Assembly (NCBI GenBank): GCA_947642355.1 | Contig: CANRSD010000003.1 | Span: 1 to 64,000, forward strand | DNA length: 64,000 nt | Direction of reading: 5' to 3' | Origin: an uncultured Clostridia bacterium | Lineage (GTDB): Bacteria > Bacillota > Clostridia > TANB77 > CAG-508 | Translations under genes and position numbers: made by a program | Notes under the pieces: model-generated | Database searches by the model: none | Told to the model about the DNA's origin: nothing | Seen by the model: the letters and a program-made list of their open reading frames with translations, nothing else | Part shown: piece by piece, positions 9,409-19,795 of the stretch | How positions within the stretch are numbered: position 1 is the first letter of the stretch | Layout of the letters: every line of letters starts with the position of its first letter

Positions 9409-10119
9409 TTACTTAGCATATTCAAATTTATATATACCATTATATTTTTCTACTGTAAGAGAATCAGAAGTATCTACCTTTACCTTTACACCTCTAGACT
9501 CTAAAATATCTAAATATCCTCCCGTCATTGTTAAAGAACCTTCTAGCCTTTGTTTGGAACCTATTGCCTTTATCTTATATGGATTTCCAAGCTTTTCATC
9601 ATTTACTTTTATTACATTACCAATACAAGTAATTGCTGTACTATTTATAATTCTCTCTCCATTTATTGATACAGCTTCTGCTCCTGCATTAAATAAAGCA
9701 TTTACTATAAACAGTAAGTCTTCATCATGAACTATGTAATAAGAAACATTTAATGTATTCTCTGATACTTCTCCATCTGATATAGTAATTTCTATTCCTG
9801 GACCTTCCAACTTTGTAAGCCCTAAAATACTATTCAAAGTATTCAATTCTTTAGATATTTGATTAGCATTTTCGTCATCACCTGTTGCATCTTCAATTAA
9901 TTTAGTTAACTCTTGTTCCTTTTTTTCTAATTGTCTATATCCATTATCATACTTTTCTTTCATTTCTAAAACTTTATTTCTTAATTCATTTTCAGCATTT
10001 GTTTTTGCAACCGCTGTTCCACTATTATTTACAGTTTTTATTTGAATATATATTCCAACTGTTAATAAAAAACACATTACACCAAGCAATAGTGAAATCT
10101 TTTTTATGTTATTTTCCAA
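9409..10119 (-). CDS. DUF881 family protein (copy 2)
   Basis: 236 residues with the same plan as the next gene: N-terminal helix (LLLGVMCFLLTVGIYI), coiled coil, then GPGIEITISDGE and FNAGAEAVSINGERI. It starts with TTG 10119 behind AAGGAGGAG. It is separated from its paralogue by a few bases, so the two are presumably co-translated and may form a complex. Function is unknown. Confidence 0.88.
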   Translation of the reverse strand: MENNIKKISLLLGVMCFLLTVGIYIQIKTVNNSGTAVAKTNAENELRNKVLEMKEKYDNGYRQLEKKEQELTKLIEDATGDDENANQISKELNTLNSILGLTKLEGPGIEITISDGEVSENTLNVSYYIVHDEDLLFIVNALFNAGAEAVSINGERIINSTAITCIGNVIKVNDEKLGNPYKIKAIGSKQRLEGSLTMTGGYLDILESRGVKVKVDTSDSLTVEKYNGIYKFEYAK

Positions 10120-10131
10120 TATTACTCCTCC

Positions 10132-10914
10132 TTATACTCCTTCTTTAAAATACACATACGAAGAATTTAAATTTCCATTAACAAATATTTCTCCTTTGCG
10201 ACCTGCCTCTTCTCTTACTATTGATTTTACATATAAAATTCTAGTATTTAAATCACTACAATTCCCTAAATAAACTATTTTATTTTCAGAATCCAAATAC
10301 ACTATATAATCTTTATCATTTGCCATATCAATTCTTGTAATAATACCATCAATATCATTAGTTTTAGCGTTTTCCATTATACTATTTACAGTAGAAAGCT
10401 TTTTTAAATCTACATCATTTAATCTTATAGTTTTTTCTTCTGTATCAGATGTAATATTACTTAAGTCTGTAGTTACTCCTAATATTGCTGGAACATTTTG
10501 AGGCTCTGAACTAAGTTCTAATATATAACCTTGTCCATCTATATAAATATAAGACTCTGCATAATTTATAATATATTTAACTTCTCTTTGATTTATATTA
10601 ATTGAAATTGTACCATTTAATCTTCTAGAAATTTTTACATCTTCTACATATGTATTTTTCTTTATATTATCAATAATTTGTTTTTTACTCTTTTTAAACA
10701 TATTTTGTCCAATTGTAAGTCCTGACAAGCTTTCTATTTCATTAACTTGTATTTTAGGATTTTCTATATTTATTGATATATTTATTTTTTTTATGTTACA
10801 TATTCCAGATACTATTATTGCAGAAATTGCTAGTATTATAAGTATAAATAACATTATAATCTTTGCTAATACAGTTCTTGATTTTTTCTTTTTTTTGCTA
10901 GTTATTCTTTTCAA
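10132..10914 (-). CDS. ftsQ: Cell division protein FtsQ/DivIB
   Basis: 260 residues: a short, very basic cytoplasmic tail (KKKKKSR), one membrane helix, then a POTRA domain beginning NIENPKIQVNEIESLSGLTIGQNMF and the FtsQ beta domain. The TTG start at 10914 follows GGTGGTGAT. DivIB/FtsQ bridges FtsL/DivIC and the septal synthases outside the membrane. It lies between murA and the DUF881 pair, the usual clostridial order. Confidence 0.9.
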   Translation of the reverse strand: MKRITSKKKKKSRTVLAKIIMLFILIILAISAIIVSGICNIKKINISINIENPKIQVNEIESLSGLTIGQNMFKKSKKQIIDNIKKNTYVEDVKISRRLNGTISININQREVKYIINYAESYIYIDGQGYILELSSEPQNVPAILGVTTDLSNITSDTEEKTIRLNDVDLKKLSTVNSIMENAKTNDIDGIITRIDMANDKDYIVYLDSENKIVYLGNCSDLNTRILYVKSIVREEAGRKGEIFVNGNLNSSYVYFKEGV

Positions 10915-10960
10915 TTATTATCACCACCCATATTATAAAAATTGCAATACTTTACATTTT

Positions 10961-11006
10961 CTATTCTATTATAGGAATTTTATTTGCAATTCCTATAATA
11001 GAATAG
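10961..11006. repeat. Perfect 19-bp inverted repeat between murA and ftsQ
   Basis: CTATTCTATTATAGGAATT (10961-10979) and its complement (10988-11006) leave an 8-base loop. A T run follows only on the plus strand. It would form a stable hairpin in the murA-ftsQ transcript, a possible processing or attenuation point. Confidence 0.75.
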
Positions 11007-11029
11007 TTTTATAAATTAGTACACATTAT

Positions 11030-12281
11030 TTATGCTTCATAAAAAATTTCTGCACCTAATTTTGTTAACTTTTTATCTAAATTTTCATATCCTCTTAAAA
11101 TATATTCTGCTTTATCTACCTTTGTTACTCCTTTAGAACTCAAACCTGCTAAAATCAATGCCATACCTCCTCTTAAATCTGTTGCTACAACATTGGCATT
11201 ACTTAACTTACGCTTTCCATCTATAATTATAGTATTACCTTCTTGTTTTATCTTTGCTCCCATCCTATTTAACTCCTGTGTATATTTAAATCTATTTTCA
11301 AATATAGTTTCTGTTATAATTGAAGTACCTTTAGCTAAACAAAGTAAAACTCCAAATATAGCTTGCATATCTGTTGGAAATCCTGGATATGGCATTGTTT
11401 TTATTTCTAATTTATTTGGTCTTTTTGACATTTTTATTTTTATCCAATTATTACCAGTTTCAATACTTGCTCCACATTCTTCTAGTTTATATAAAATAGG
11501 ATTTAAATCATCTATTACTACTTTATTAATTTTTAAGTTTCCTTTTGTTATAACTGCTGCTACTAAAAAAGTTCCAGCTTCAATTCTATCTGGCATAATA
11601 TTATAAGAAACATCTTTCAAATGTCTATTTCCAATAACTTTTATTACATTTGTTCCTACACCTTCAATATTAACACCCATTTTTATTAAAAACTTGCATA
11701 AATCTGTTATTTCTGGTTCCATAGCAGAATTCTCTATAATAATTTCTGAATTCGAAATAGTAGCAGCCAAAATAATATTTTCTGTTGCTCCAACGCTTGG
11801 AAAATCTAAATGTATTACTGAGTTACAAATATTATCACATTTACATTTTATTTTTCCATTTTCTTCATCAATCTTTATTCCCATTTTCTTAAAACTATTC
11901 AAATGTAAATCAATAGGTCTACTACCTATATCACATCCGGCCTGGATATGAAAACTCTGCTTCCTTAAACCTCGAAATCAAAGCCCCAACTAAAATAACT
12001 GATGATCTTAATTTTCGCATAAGTTCTTCAGGAATAGGTTTACTTTGCATATTCCTAGAATCAATAACTACTTTATCTTTATTTCTTTTTATTTTGCATT
12101 TTAAATGTTCCAAAATTTTTAATGTAATTCTGACATCTTCTATATCTGGAACATTATATAATTTTGAAATTCCTTTATTTAAAAAACTAGCAGCAAGAAT
12201 TGGTAAACTTGCATTTTTTGAGCCTGAAATATCTACTTCACCTTCTAGTCTTTTCCCTCCATTAATTATGTATCCACACAT
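11030..12281 (-). CDS. murA: UDP-N-acetylglucosamine 1-carboxyvinyltransferase MurA, needs +1 shift at CGG
   Basis: First committed enzyme of peptidoglycan synthesis, transferring enolpyruvate from PEP to UDP-GlcNAc. The frame from ATG 12281 has SGSKNASLPILAA (the conserved Lys-Asn) and reaches CCA GGC CGG (CGG 11939-11937) before an immediate stop. Skipping the C gives PGGCDIGSRPID, the active-site loop carrying the catalytic Cys (C115 in E. coli). The frame then continues to 11030, about 416 residues, with DRIEAGTF and LRGGMALILAGL. Without the shift the product loses its active site and most of both domains. A consensus promoter lies upstream. Confidence 0.9.
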
Positions 12282-12290
12282 ATTTTCACC

Positions 12291-12324
12291 TTCTTCATAA
12301 TATTTTTATACATATTATGAAGAA
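12291..12324 (-). promoter_or_regulatory. Hairpin in the murA leader
   Basis: TTCTTCATAATA (12291-12302) pairs with TATTATGAAGAA (12313-12324). The stem ends next to the GAAGGTG ribosome site of murA and may affect translation. Confidence 0.45.
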
Positions 12325-12378
12325 TTTACATAAAAAGTGCTAGTCTATATTATAATCACCTTTAAAAATTTCATATTG

Positions 12379-12407
12379 ATTATATAATAAGCTAGCATAT
12401 TTATCAA
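12379..12407 (-). promoter_or_regulatory. SigA-type promoter of the murA-ftsZ operon
   Basis: On the minus strand TTGATA (12407-12402), 17 bases, TATAAT (12384-12379). It lies about 98 bases before murA and is the only strong promoter seen for the dcw genes. Confidence 0.75.
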
Positions 12408-12443
12408 CCTTTTTTAATTTAAGTTTTTAATTTTTCTATAATA

Positions 12444-12470
12444 TAAAAAAAGCTCTTTTTAAAGAGCCTT
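12444..12470 (-). terminator. Terminator after the cohesin-like gene
   Basis: GCTCTTT (12452-12458) pairs with AAAGAGC (12461-12467), with seven T residues on the minus strand. It insulates the murA promoter. Confidence 0.75.
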
Positions 12471-12478
12471 TATAAATC

Positions 12479-13276
12479 TTATCTAATTTCTTTTAATTTT
12501 TCTATTTTTATGTATATAACTATTGCTATTAATACTATTCCTATTATTATTTTTACAATTGAATTACCTTCTGTTCCTGTATATGGCATGTTTTGATCTG
12601 AATTACTACTATTATTTGAAGTATAATTACTTACTACATTATTAGTAACATTATTTGTAGTATTATTTGATTCATTTTGTTTTGAAGAATTATTGTTTGG
12701 AGTAATTTGTATTGTACTTGAATTATTATTTATGTTACTTGAATTATTATTTATGTTACTTGAATTATTTGATGTAGGAGGAGTAATTGTTGTTTGTTGT
12801 GAACCTATTGTAATTGTAGTTGAAACTTTTGTTGCATCTATTTTATCATCACTATTTGTAGCAATAATATTTGATAAAGATACTGTTCCTGTTTTTCCTT
12901 CTTCAACTCCACTTTTTGTTTTTAATGTTATTTGAAATACCTCTTCATCATCATTTACAAAAGAATTCTTTTTAGCAGAAACTTTTCCATTTGTTTCATA
13001 TTCAACAGACCAGTTGTTTAATCCATCTATATTTGATTCATTAATTGTTTCAAACACTTCTGTATCATATGCTAAACTTGCACTCAAACCATTTATTCCA
13101 TTTGAACCAACATCTAAATTAGAAACTTTAACAGTAACTGTAAATTCTGATGCATCTTCAACTCTTGTTTTATTTGGTGTCATTGATACATTGAAACTAA
13201 GTGCCTGTACACTAATACTTAAAACACTTAAAATCATTATCATTATTAACCCTAATACACATAACTTATTTTTCAT
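12479..13276 (-). CDS. Secreted cohesin-like domain protein with LPXTG-like anchor
   Basis: 265 residues. A signal peptide (about 1-25, ending SVQA) is followed by a cohesin-like beta domain with VTVKVSNLD, GLSASLAYDTEVFE and GTVSLSNI. A linker of about 70 residues rich in Asn and Ser follows, with a tandem NNNSSNI unit encoded by 21-bp direct repeats near 12,720-12,765. The end is MPYTGTE, a hydrophobic helix and a basic tail, resembling a sortase signal with Met in place of Leu. It is probably displayed on the cell surface; the partner is unknown. No dockerin gene lies beside it, although a dockerin-like segment occurs in the prophage tail gene. Confidence 0.75.
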   Translation of the reverse strand: MKNKLCVLGLIMIMILSVLSISVQALSFNVSMTPNKTRVEDASEFTVTVKVSNLDVGSNGINGLSASLAYDTEVFETINESNIDGLNNWSVEYETNGKVSAKKNSFVNDDEEVFQITLKTKSGVEEGKTGTVSLSNIIATNSDDKIDATKVSTTITIGSQQTTITPPTSNNSSNINNNSSNINNNSSTIQITPNNNSSKQNESNNTTNNVTNNVVSNYTSNNSSNSDQNMPYTGTEGNSIVKIIIGIVLIAIVIYIKIEKLKEIR

Positions 13277-13461
13277 AACTAATTCTCTCCTTTTATAATA
13301 TAAGTATATCGTTTTAAATCGTAAAAATCAAGTATTTTTGAATTACATTTATGTAACAAAAATATAATCAAAATTTAACATAATTTCTATATATTTTTTT
13401 AAAGTTTATTATTATAATATAAAGTGTATATAGAAGTTTTAAATATTATTAGAGGAGAATT

Positions 13462-14616
13462 ATGGGAAAAGAAAAGGCACTAAAAAAAGCTGGTATCGAA
13501 GTAGTTCGAAAGCTTTCAGAAATAGAAATTAATAAAATAGCAATAAATATATCTGATGAAATTTGTAGCTCTTTTCCAGAGTACAATATAAATAAAACAG
13601 ATTTATTTAATTCACTTTCTAAAATAAATATGTTTCTAGCTAATTTTAAAGATAATTCTGCTGCAAAATATTACTATAAAGATGATTCTATTTATTTTAA
13701 AGAAGACATTGATTTTGAAAACTTAAATACACCTGCTCTTCATGAATGCTTACATTTTATTCAATCTATAAAAAACAAAAAAGGAAAATTACTTAGACTT
13801 GGTCTTTATGATTTAACAAAATTTAGAACAACAGGACTTGCAATTAATGAAGCTGCAGTTCAATTAATGGCTTCTTATGCAACACTTTCAAAAACAGATA
13901 CTGTAAAATACTATGGAATGGAACTTATAACAGACAGTCCAAACTATTATCCTATTGAATGCACTTTAGTTAAACAAATGACATATTTTACTGGTACTTA
14001 TCCACTTTTTCATAGTACTTTATATAGTAATGATATTTTTAAAAATACATTTATTATGAAATCAGATGAAAAAACATATGAGCAAATTATAACTAACTTA
14101 GATTTAATAGTTGAATATGAAGAAGCTCTACATAAAGAAAATTTATATTTATCATATATTGAATATAATAATAAATCTTCATCTATAAAAGTTGCAAACT
14201 CTCAAAGAGCTATTGAAAATTTAAAAAAAGATATAAAAGAATTAACTCTTAAAACTCAAGAATTAATTTTAACTAGTTGTGCTTATTCTGAATTAGAGCT
14301 AGTTAGAGACAATCAAACAGCGTCTTTATTTAAGGAAAAATTATATAATTTTAAGAATTTATTAATTCAAGCAGATGGATATTCTTTCTATAATGATTTT
14401 TATTGCAATATGATGGAAAAATTAGATGTTAAACGTGAACTTATTAAAAAATATGGAACTCTTAATTGTTTTACTGATATTAAAGAAAATGTTAGTTTAA
14501 TAGAAACACGAAAAGAACCTTTAAATTTATTTAAAGTAACAATAGAAAAATTAAAGAAACTATTTCATATTAATCAAGAACAAACAGAAAACCAAATAGA
14601 AACTGGAAAGAAATAA
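13462..14616 (+). CDS. Putative HExxH zincin-like protein
   Basis: 384 residues starting at ATG 13462 after AGAGGAG. No close family is recognised. LHECLHFIQ near residues 93-101 is an HExxH motif, and INEAAVQLMAS about 35-40 residues later fits the Glu third ligand of gluzincin-type folds. The C-terminal third is coiled coil (KKDIKELTLKTQEL). There is no signal peptide. It stands alone on the plus strand with its own terminator. Whether it has protease activity is inference from the motif only. Confidence 0.65.
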   Translation: MGKEKALKKAGIEVVRKLSEIEINKIAINISDEICSSFPEYNINKTDLFNSLSKINMFLANFKDNSAAKYYYKDDSIYFKEDIDFENLNTPALHECLHFIQSIKNKKGKLLRLGLYDLTKFRTTGLAINEAAVQLMASYATLSKTDTVKYYGMELITDSPNYYPIECTLVKQMTYFTGTYPLFHSTLYSNDIFKNTFIMKSDEKTYEQIITNLDLIVEYEEALHKENLYLSYIEYNNKSSSIKVANSQRAIENLKKDIKELTLKTQELILTSCAYSELELVRDNQTASLFKEKLYNFKNLLIQADGYSFYNDFYCNMMEKLDVKRELIKKYGTLNCFTDIKENVSLIETRKEPLNLFKVTIEKLKKLFHINQEQTENQIETGKK

Positions 14617-14630
14617 TCTTTCCAGTTTTA
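14601..14630. terminator. Bidirectional terminator between convergent genes
   Basis: AACTGGAAAGA (14601-14611) pairs with TCTTTCCAGTT (14617-14627). The stem spans the stop of the plus-strand gene and precedes the end of pgeF. Confidence 0.8.
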
Positions 14631-15407
14631 CAATTTTATAAGAGCTATTGCTCTTTTAAAGTCTTTACCTTCTACTCTATATGAATTTATTTTATCTTTA
14701 TTACATACACTACAAATTCCAGAATCTATTATATTTTCTGACTTTATTCCTATATCTTCCATTAAAATTTTATTTATAAAAACTGTATCTATATAATATT
14801 TTTGTTTTTCATCTTTTATATTACCCTTTTTTATAAATTCACTAGTTCTATTAGTAAATTTAAAAATCTCCTCACATAATTCTTTAACTTCTTCATCTAC
14901 TTCAAAATGACATTTTCTAATACTAGGACTTATAAAACACAAAATATCTTTTGGATTACATCCATAATTATTTATCATTTTAATAATAGTTTTTTGACAA
15001 ATTTTCTTAAATGTGCCTTTCCATCCAGAATGAACATTTGCTATAACTTTTTTTACTGGATCATACAATAAAAATAATATGCAGTCTGCATTTCTACTAG
15101 CCAATACAACATCCTTTTTATCTGTAATTAAAGCATCTGTATTCTCCAATTCTTCTTTAGTAGTTTCATTATTTACACATCTTATATTATCATTATGTGT
15201 TTGAATTGGAATTAAAATTTTTTCTTTATCTATTTTTAAAGCTCCACAAATTCTATCAAAACTTTCATCATATTCTTTTTTACCTGTTCCAAAATCTACA
15301 TCTTCCCTCTTTAATGTATAACAATGGACAATGCCTAAATCTAATAATCTTTTAAATTGAATATATTCAATTTGATTATCTTCTTTATATATTATATTAT
15401 CATTCAT
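14628..15407 (-). CDS. pgeF: PgeF/YfiH-family multicopper polyphenol oxidase (laccase domain)
   Basis: 259 residues. The family motifs are all present: IQTHNDN, ADCILFLLYDP, VHSGWKGT and FEVDEEV, with the His and Cys residues that bind metal. PgeF-type proteins are peptidoglycan editing or purine-processing enzymes in other bacteria. The gene follows alr with a gap of 11 bp, in line with a cell-wall link. Confidence 0.85.
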   Translation of the reverse strand: MNDNIIYKEDNQIEYIQFKRLLDLGIVHCYTLKREDVDFGTGKKEYDESFDRICGALKIDKEKILIPIQTHNDNIRCVNNETTKEELENTDALITDKKDVVLASRNADCILFLLYDPVKKVIANVHSGWKGTFKKICQKTIIKMINNYGCNPKDILCFISPSIRKCHFEVDEEVKELCEEIFKFTNRTSEFIKKGNIKDEKQKYYIDTVFINKILMEDIGIKSENIIDSGICSVCNKDKINSYRVEGKDFKRAIALIKL

Positions 15408-15418
15408 AAATTCTCCCT

Positions 15419-16504
15419 TTAATCAACAAATATTCTAGGTACTCTATTAGATATAGTCGATAAAATCTCATAATTTATTGTATCACATTTTTTGGCTACA
15501 TCTTCTAAAGTTATTATTTTATTATCCCAAATATATACCGAATCTCCAACTTCTACATTTTCAATCTCAGTTACATCAACCATAAAGGAATCCATGCATA
15601 CTCTTCCAATAATAGGCACTTTTATTCCATTTATAATTACCTCTCCTTTATTTGATAAATTTCTTCTAAGTCCATCTGCATAACCAACAGGAATAGTTGC
15701 AATTTTACTATCTCTTTTAGTTATAAAACTTCTACTATAGCCAATACTTGTTCCCTCTGGTACATTTTTTAAAAATGTAATTTTTGATTTAAAAACAGCT
15801 GCTGGTTCTAATTTTATATTTTTACAACTATCAATATCTGACGGATATCCATACATTATTATTCCAGGTCTAACTAAATTAAAATCTCCAACTTTAGAAT
15901 AATTTAAAATACCATTTGAAGCATTTACATGTATATATTTTAAATTTTTATATTTAGATATTTCTTTTACAGCTTCATCAAATAGACCAAACTGCTTTCT
16001 AGTATACTCATCATTATTATCTGCTGAAGAAAGATGTGTATAAAGCCCCTCTACTACTATATTTTTACTTAAATTATTAATATAATTTAAAGTATTTTCA
16101 GGTAAAATACCAGTTCTTCCCATTCCAGTTTCTACTTCTATATGCACTTTAAATTCATAATCATACTGGGCTAATTTTTTAGAAAAATTTTCACAACATA
16201 TGCCAACTACTAATCTACTTTCTATAATTTTTGTAATTTCATCTTCATATGGTTGATTAAGTACAAAAATTTCTTTTTCATAACCTAAATCACGAATAAG
16301 TTTTCCTTCATCCACAGTTGCAACAGCTACAATATCAAATAAATTTAATATTTCTAAATTTGTATTTAAATATGTACCATATGCATTAGCTTTAAAAACT
16401 GGCATTATTTTAGTACTAGACCTTAAAAACTCTTTTATTTTATTAATATTACTTTTAAATGCTGAAATTGAAATTTCTAGCACAGTTGGTCTTGTTATAT
16501 TCAT
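15419..16504 (-). CDS. alr: Alanine racemase
   Basis: About 361 residues. FKANAYGT holds the PLP lysine (Lys38), and GYSRSF near the C-terminal domain holds the catalytic Tyr. ATG 16504 is chosen, seven bases after AAGGAG, over a TTG six bases upstream. It makes D-alanine for peptidoglycan. The gene lies between addB and pgeF in one minus-strand operon. Confidence 0.94.
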   Translation of the reverse strand: MNITRPTVLEISISAFKSNINKIKEFLRSSTKIMPVFKANAYGTYLNTNLEILNLFDIVAVATVDEGKLIRDLGYEKEIFVLNQPYEDEITKIIESRLVVGICCENFSKKLAQYDYEFKVHIEVETGMGRTGILPENTLNYINNLSKNIVVEGLYTHLSSADNNDEYTRKQFGLFDEAVKEISKYKNLKYIHVNASNGILNYSKVGDFNLVRPGIIMYGYPSDIDSCKNIKLEPAAVFKSKITFLKNVPEGTSIGYSRSFITKRDSKIATIPVGYADGLRRNLSNKGEVIINGIKVPIIGRVCMDSFMVDVTEIENVEVGDSVYIWDNKIITLEDVAKKCDTINYEILSTISNRVPRIFVD

Positions 16505-16518
16505 ACACAATCTCCTTT

Positions 16519-19500
16519 TTAAATAAAACTATACTCATTTCCTTTTATATTAGGATTAAACATACAAATTGGTTTATACACACAATAATCACAAGCTGTT
16601 TTTTTATCATAATAAAATGGTTTTATATCAATTTTTCCAGCTAAAATCTCAGCTGAAATCTCTTTAATAACTTTATCTACTTTATTTTGTAAATTAGAAA
16701 ATTCTTCTTTATCAATAACATTAGATTTAGATACACTAATTTCACCATCTTTTTTTAATGCAACTGGTATAATATTAGATACTCCATTTTCTAAACTTGT
16801 ATCCATCATTTTTATAATATTTATGTCTGCTAAAACAACACCTTTCATTCTAAATTTTTTACGAATTTCATTTTTTATTTCATCATCTGTCATATTCTTT
16901 TTTGCTTTATAAATAGTATCAATAAGACCTAAATATAGTACTCCACTTGGCTCAAAATTTTCTTGTTTACTAATTGCATCTAAATAAGTAATTAACTGTA
17001 TTTGAAGCCCGGCCTCTACCTGCTTCATATCTAAGTTTTTAATAGAAGATTTATAATCAATTATCCTAACATAATTTTTATCTCCTAAAGTTCCTAAATC
17101 TACTCTATCAATCTTACCTGTAATTTCAATCTTTTTTCCATCTTGTAAATCTATTATAATAGGCTTATACTTTCCATTATTACTAAATTCTAATTCATGT
17201 CCTAAAACACTAAATCTACTATTTCTTATTGTATAAACAATGTAATTAATAGACTCTAAAACTACTTTTTTTAGTCTCCTAGTTAATATCTTAAATTTCG
17301 CTGTACTTGAAAAGACATAATACTTAGACATATGCAAAACTTCTTCTATTATCTGTTCTACTATTTTTTGTATTTCTTCATCTGTAATTATACTAAGTTC
17401 TAACTTTTCATTTTCTATAACTTCAAAAAACTCATCTATAACTTCATGCATAAATGTACCAGTATCAATAGTCTGCATTTTTAATTCAGATTTTTCTTTT
17501 AATTTCAATCCATATTTTAAATGAAATGAAAATGGACATCTTCTATATTGTTCTAATCTTGAAATACTAGTTTTTAATCTCTTTCCATACATTTTTTCAA
17601 TATTTTTTTCTGATATTTTTTCAGATTTATTAGAATATTTAATTCCTTTAATTACTCTTTTAAATTTATCTTTTTCTACTAAATTATAATAATTTAATAC
17701 AGTTTTCCATTCATCTGAAATCTCTTCTCCATCCAATAATTTTCTATATATTAAAATTGCATCATCAAAAGTTGCAATTTTATTTGTAACATAATATTCT
17801 TTTGAAATAATATCACTTTCCTCTTTTATCATTGGAAAATATCTTTTTATTTTTTTTATTAGTATTGAAGGTCTTATTGATTTTCCTTCTTTATCTGATG
17901 AACAATATGACAAATATAATTTTTCTGAAGCTAAAGATAATATACTATAAATCTCAAAATTACTTTCATATAAAAGCTCTAATGATGTTTTAGCTATTTC
18001 TATTCCTGTTTGTTTTAAATATTCTCTATCTTGGTCGTTTAAATATCCTTCAAATTTATTATTTGTAGGAAAAAATCCGTCATTAACTCCGAACTATAAA
18101 ACTTATTTTAAAATCACTATTTCTTGAACGTTTGCTATCTCCTAAAATAACAACATCTTGAGTTGCTGGTATTTTACCAAGTTCGCACTCACTAAATCCG
18201 AACTTGCAATAAGGATTTATAATCTTCAAAACTCATTTTTTCGTTTTCAAAAATACTAACTATTTCATCAAAAATCCTAACTAAAATCTTATAACTAGTA
18301 TTATATTCATTATTTATTTCAACATTATTTATAGATTTTAACTTTCTATCTAATATCTCTGATATTTTATTTTCAATTAAAAATTCATATATATTTTTTG
18401 TAATTTCCTTTACTGTTCTTTCTTTTGAAATATCTTCTTTAAATTTAATTAATGGTACAATTATTCTTTCTCTTAAATTTTCAGCTTTTTCTTGATTTTC
18501 ATTTGCCTCTTCAAATTCAAATTTTTTAAACCATTTATAATTTCTTATTCCCCATTTTCTACAATAATTTTCTAATACATATATATCATCTTCTGATATT
18601 CCAGACATTCCTAATTTTAAAAAATTAAATACTGAGTCAAAAGACCAGTTTTTAGAAAAAATATCTAAAATAGCTAAAATATATTTTATTAAAATATTCT
18701 GATTTAATTCCTTCTTTTCATCTATAAATATAGGAATATCATATTTATTAAAAACAATCTTTGCTATTGTACTATATTCGTCTAAATTACTTGATATTAT
18801 TGATATATCACTATATTTATAATTCTCATTTTTTACTAATATCAAAATTTTATTAGCAATATATTCTAATTCAGAATATGCATTATTAGCTAAAAATATA
18901 TTAATATTTTCTACTTCTTTATGATACTGTTTAAATTTTAAACTAGAAAAAGCATTCTCTAAAAATACAAGTTCTTCATTTTTTAATCTATAATTTTTAC
19001 AACATTTTATCAATTCTACTTTAGAAAAATTATTTTTACTTATATCTATTAATCTATTAGCAAAAATCTTATTAAAATAAAAAATGTCCTGTTCTTTATC
19101 CACTTTTTCTAAACTATCTGTGGATACAGTTACTGTAACTCTCTCACATTTTTTTACCAATTCTTCAAAAATCTTATATTCTTGTGCTGTAAAATTTTTA
19201 AAATGATCCATATAAACTAAACTATTTTCAAATAGCTTAGAATTCGATATCATTTCTGAAACAATATTCAAAATATCATTTTCATCAATAAATCTATTTC
19301 CTACTTTTTCATTATATTTCTTATATATTAGATTTATGTCTTGTACTTTCAATTTAGTATAAGTATCTAAAATATCTGCTTCTTCTAAGTCTTTAGAGCT
19401 TACATTATGTTTTTTAAATTCTGTAATCATATTAATACCTATATCAATATTTTTATCAGATTTTCCTAAAAATTTCAATTTCTTATTTTCATTTTTTAAT

Positions 19501-19782
19501 ACATCAAAAATAATCATTGCTTTTCCGTGACTGACTTAAATGTGATTTATCTTCTTTTCCAAATTCCTCAAGAAGTCTAGTAGCCATTCTACTCAGAGTT
19601 AATACTTCTACATTAAATAAAGATTTGATATTTAAATATCTAAATAAATTTTGTTCTGCACTTAGATTATTTTGTTCTGGCACAATTAAGAAAATCTTTT
19701 CTTTGAAAAGATTTTCTTTTATATCCTCATATAATTTTAAACTCTTACCACTTCCACTTTTACCATAAATTAATTTTAGCAC
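16519..19782 (-). CDS. addB: AddB helicase-nuclease subunit, needs three +1 shifts at CGG
   Basis: AddAB processes DNA double-strand ends. From GTG 19782 (after GGAGGAG) the frame has the Walker A GKSGSGKS (7-14). CGG codons at 19527-19525, 18200-18198 and 18091-18089 break it three times. Skipping each C gives SQSGKAM, LQVGFSE and FIVGVNDGFFP, all matching conserved AddB glycines, and restores one frame of about 1,086 residues to the stop at 16519. The C-terminal nuclease has GKIDRVD...IIDYKSS and a Cys cluster (CDYCVYKPIC) for the 4Fe-4S site. No other break occurs in 3.2 kb. addA is not adjacent; alr follows instead. Confidence 0.9.
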
Positions 19783-19795
19783 TAAAATGCTCCTC

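Noticed and set aside
11193..11606. Plus-strand frame opposite murA
   Set aside because: Shadow of the murA coding sequence, with no ribosome site.
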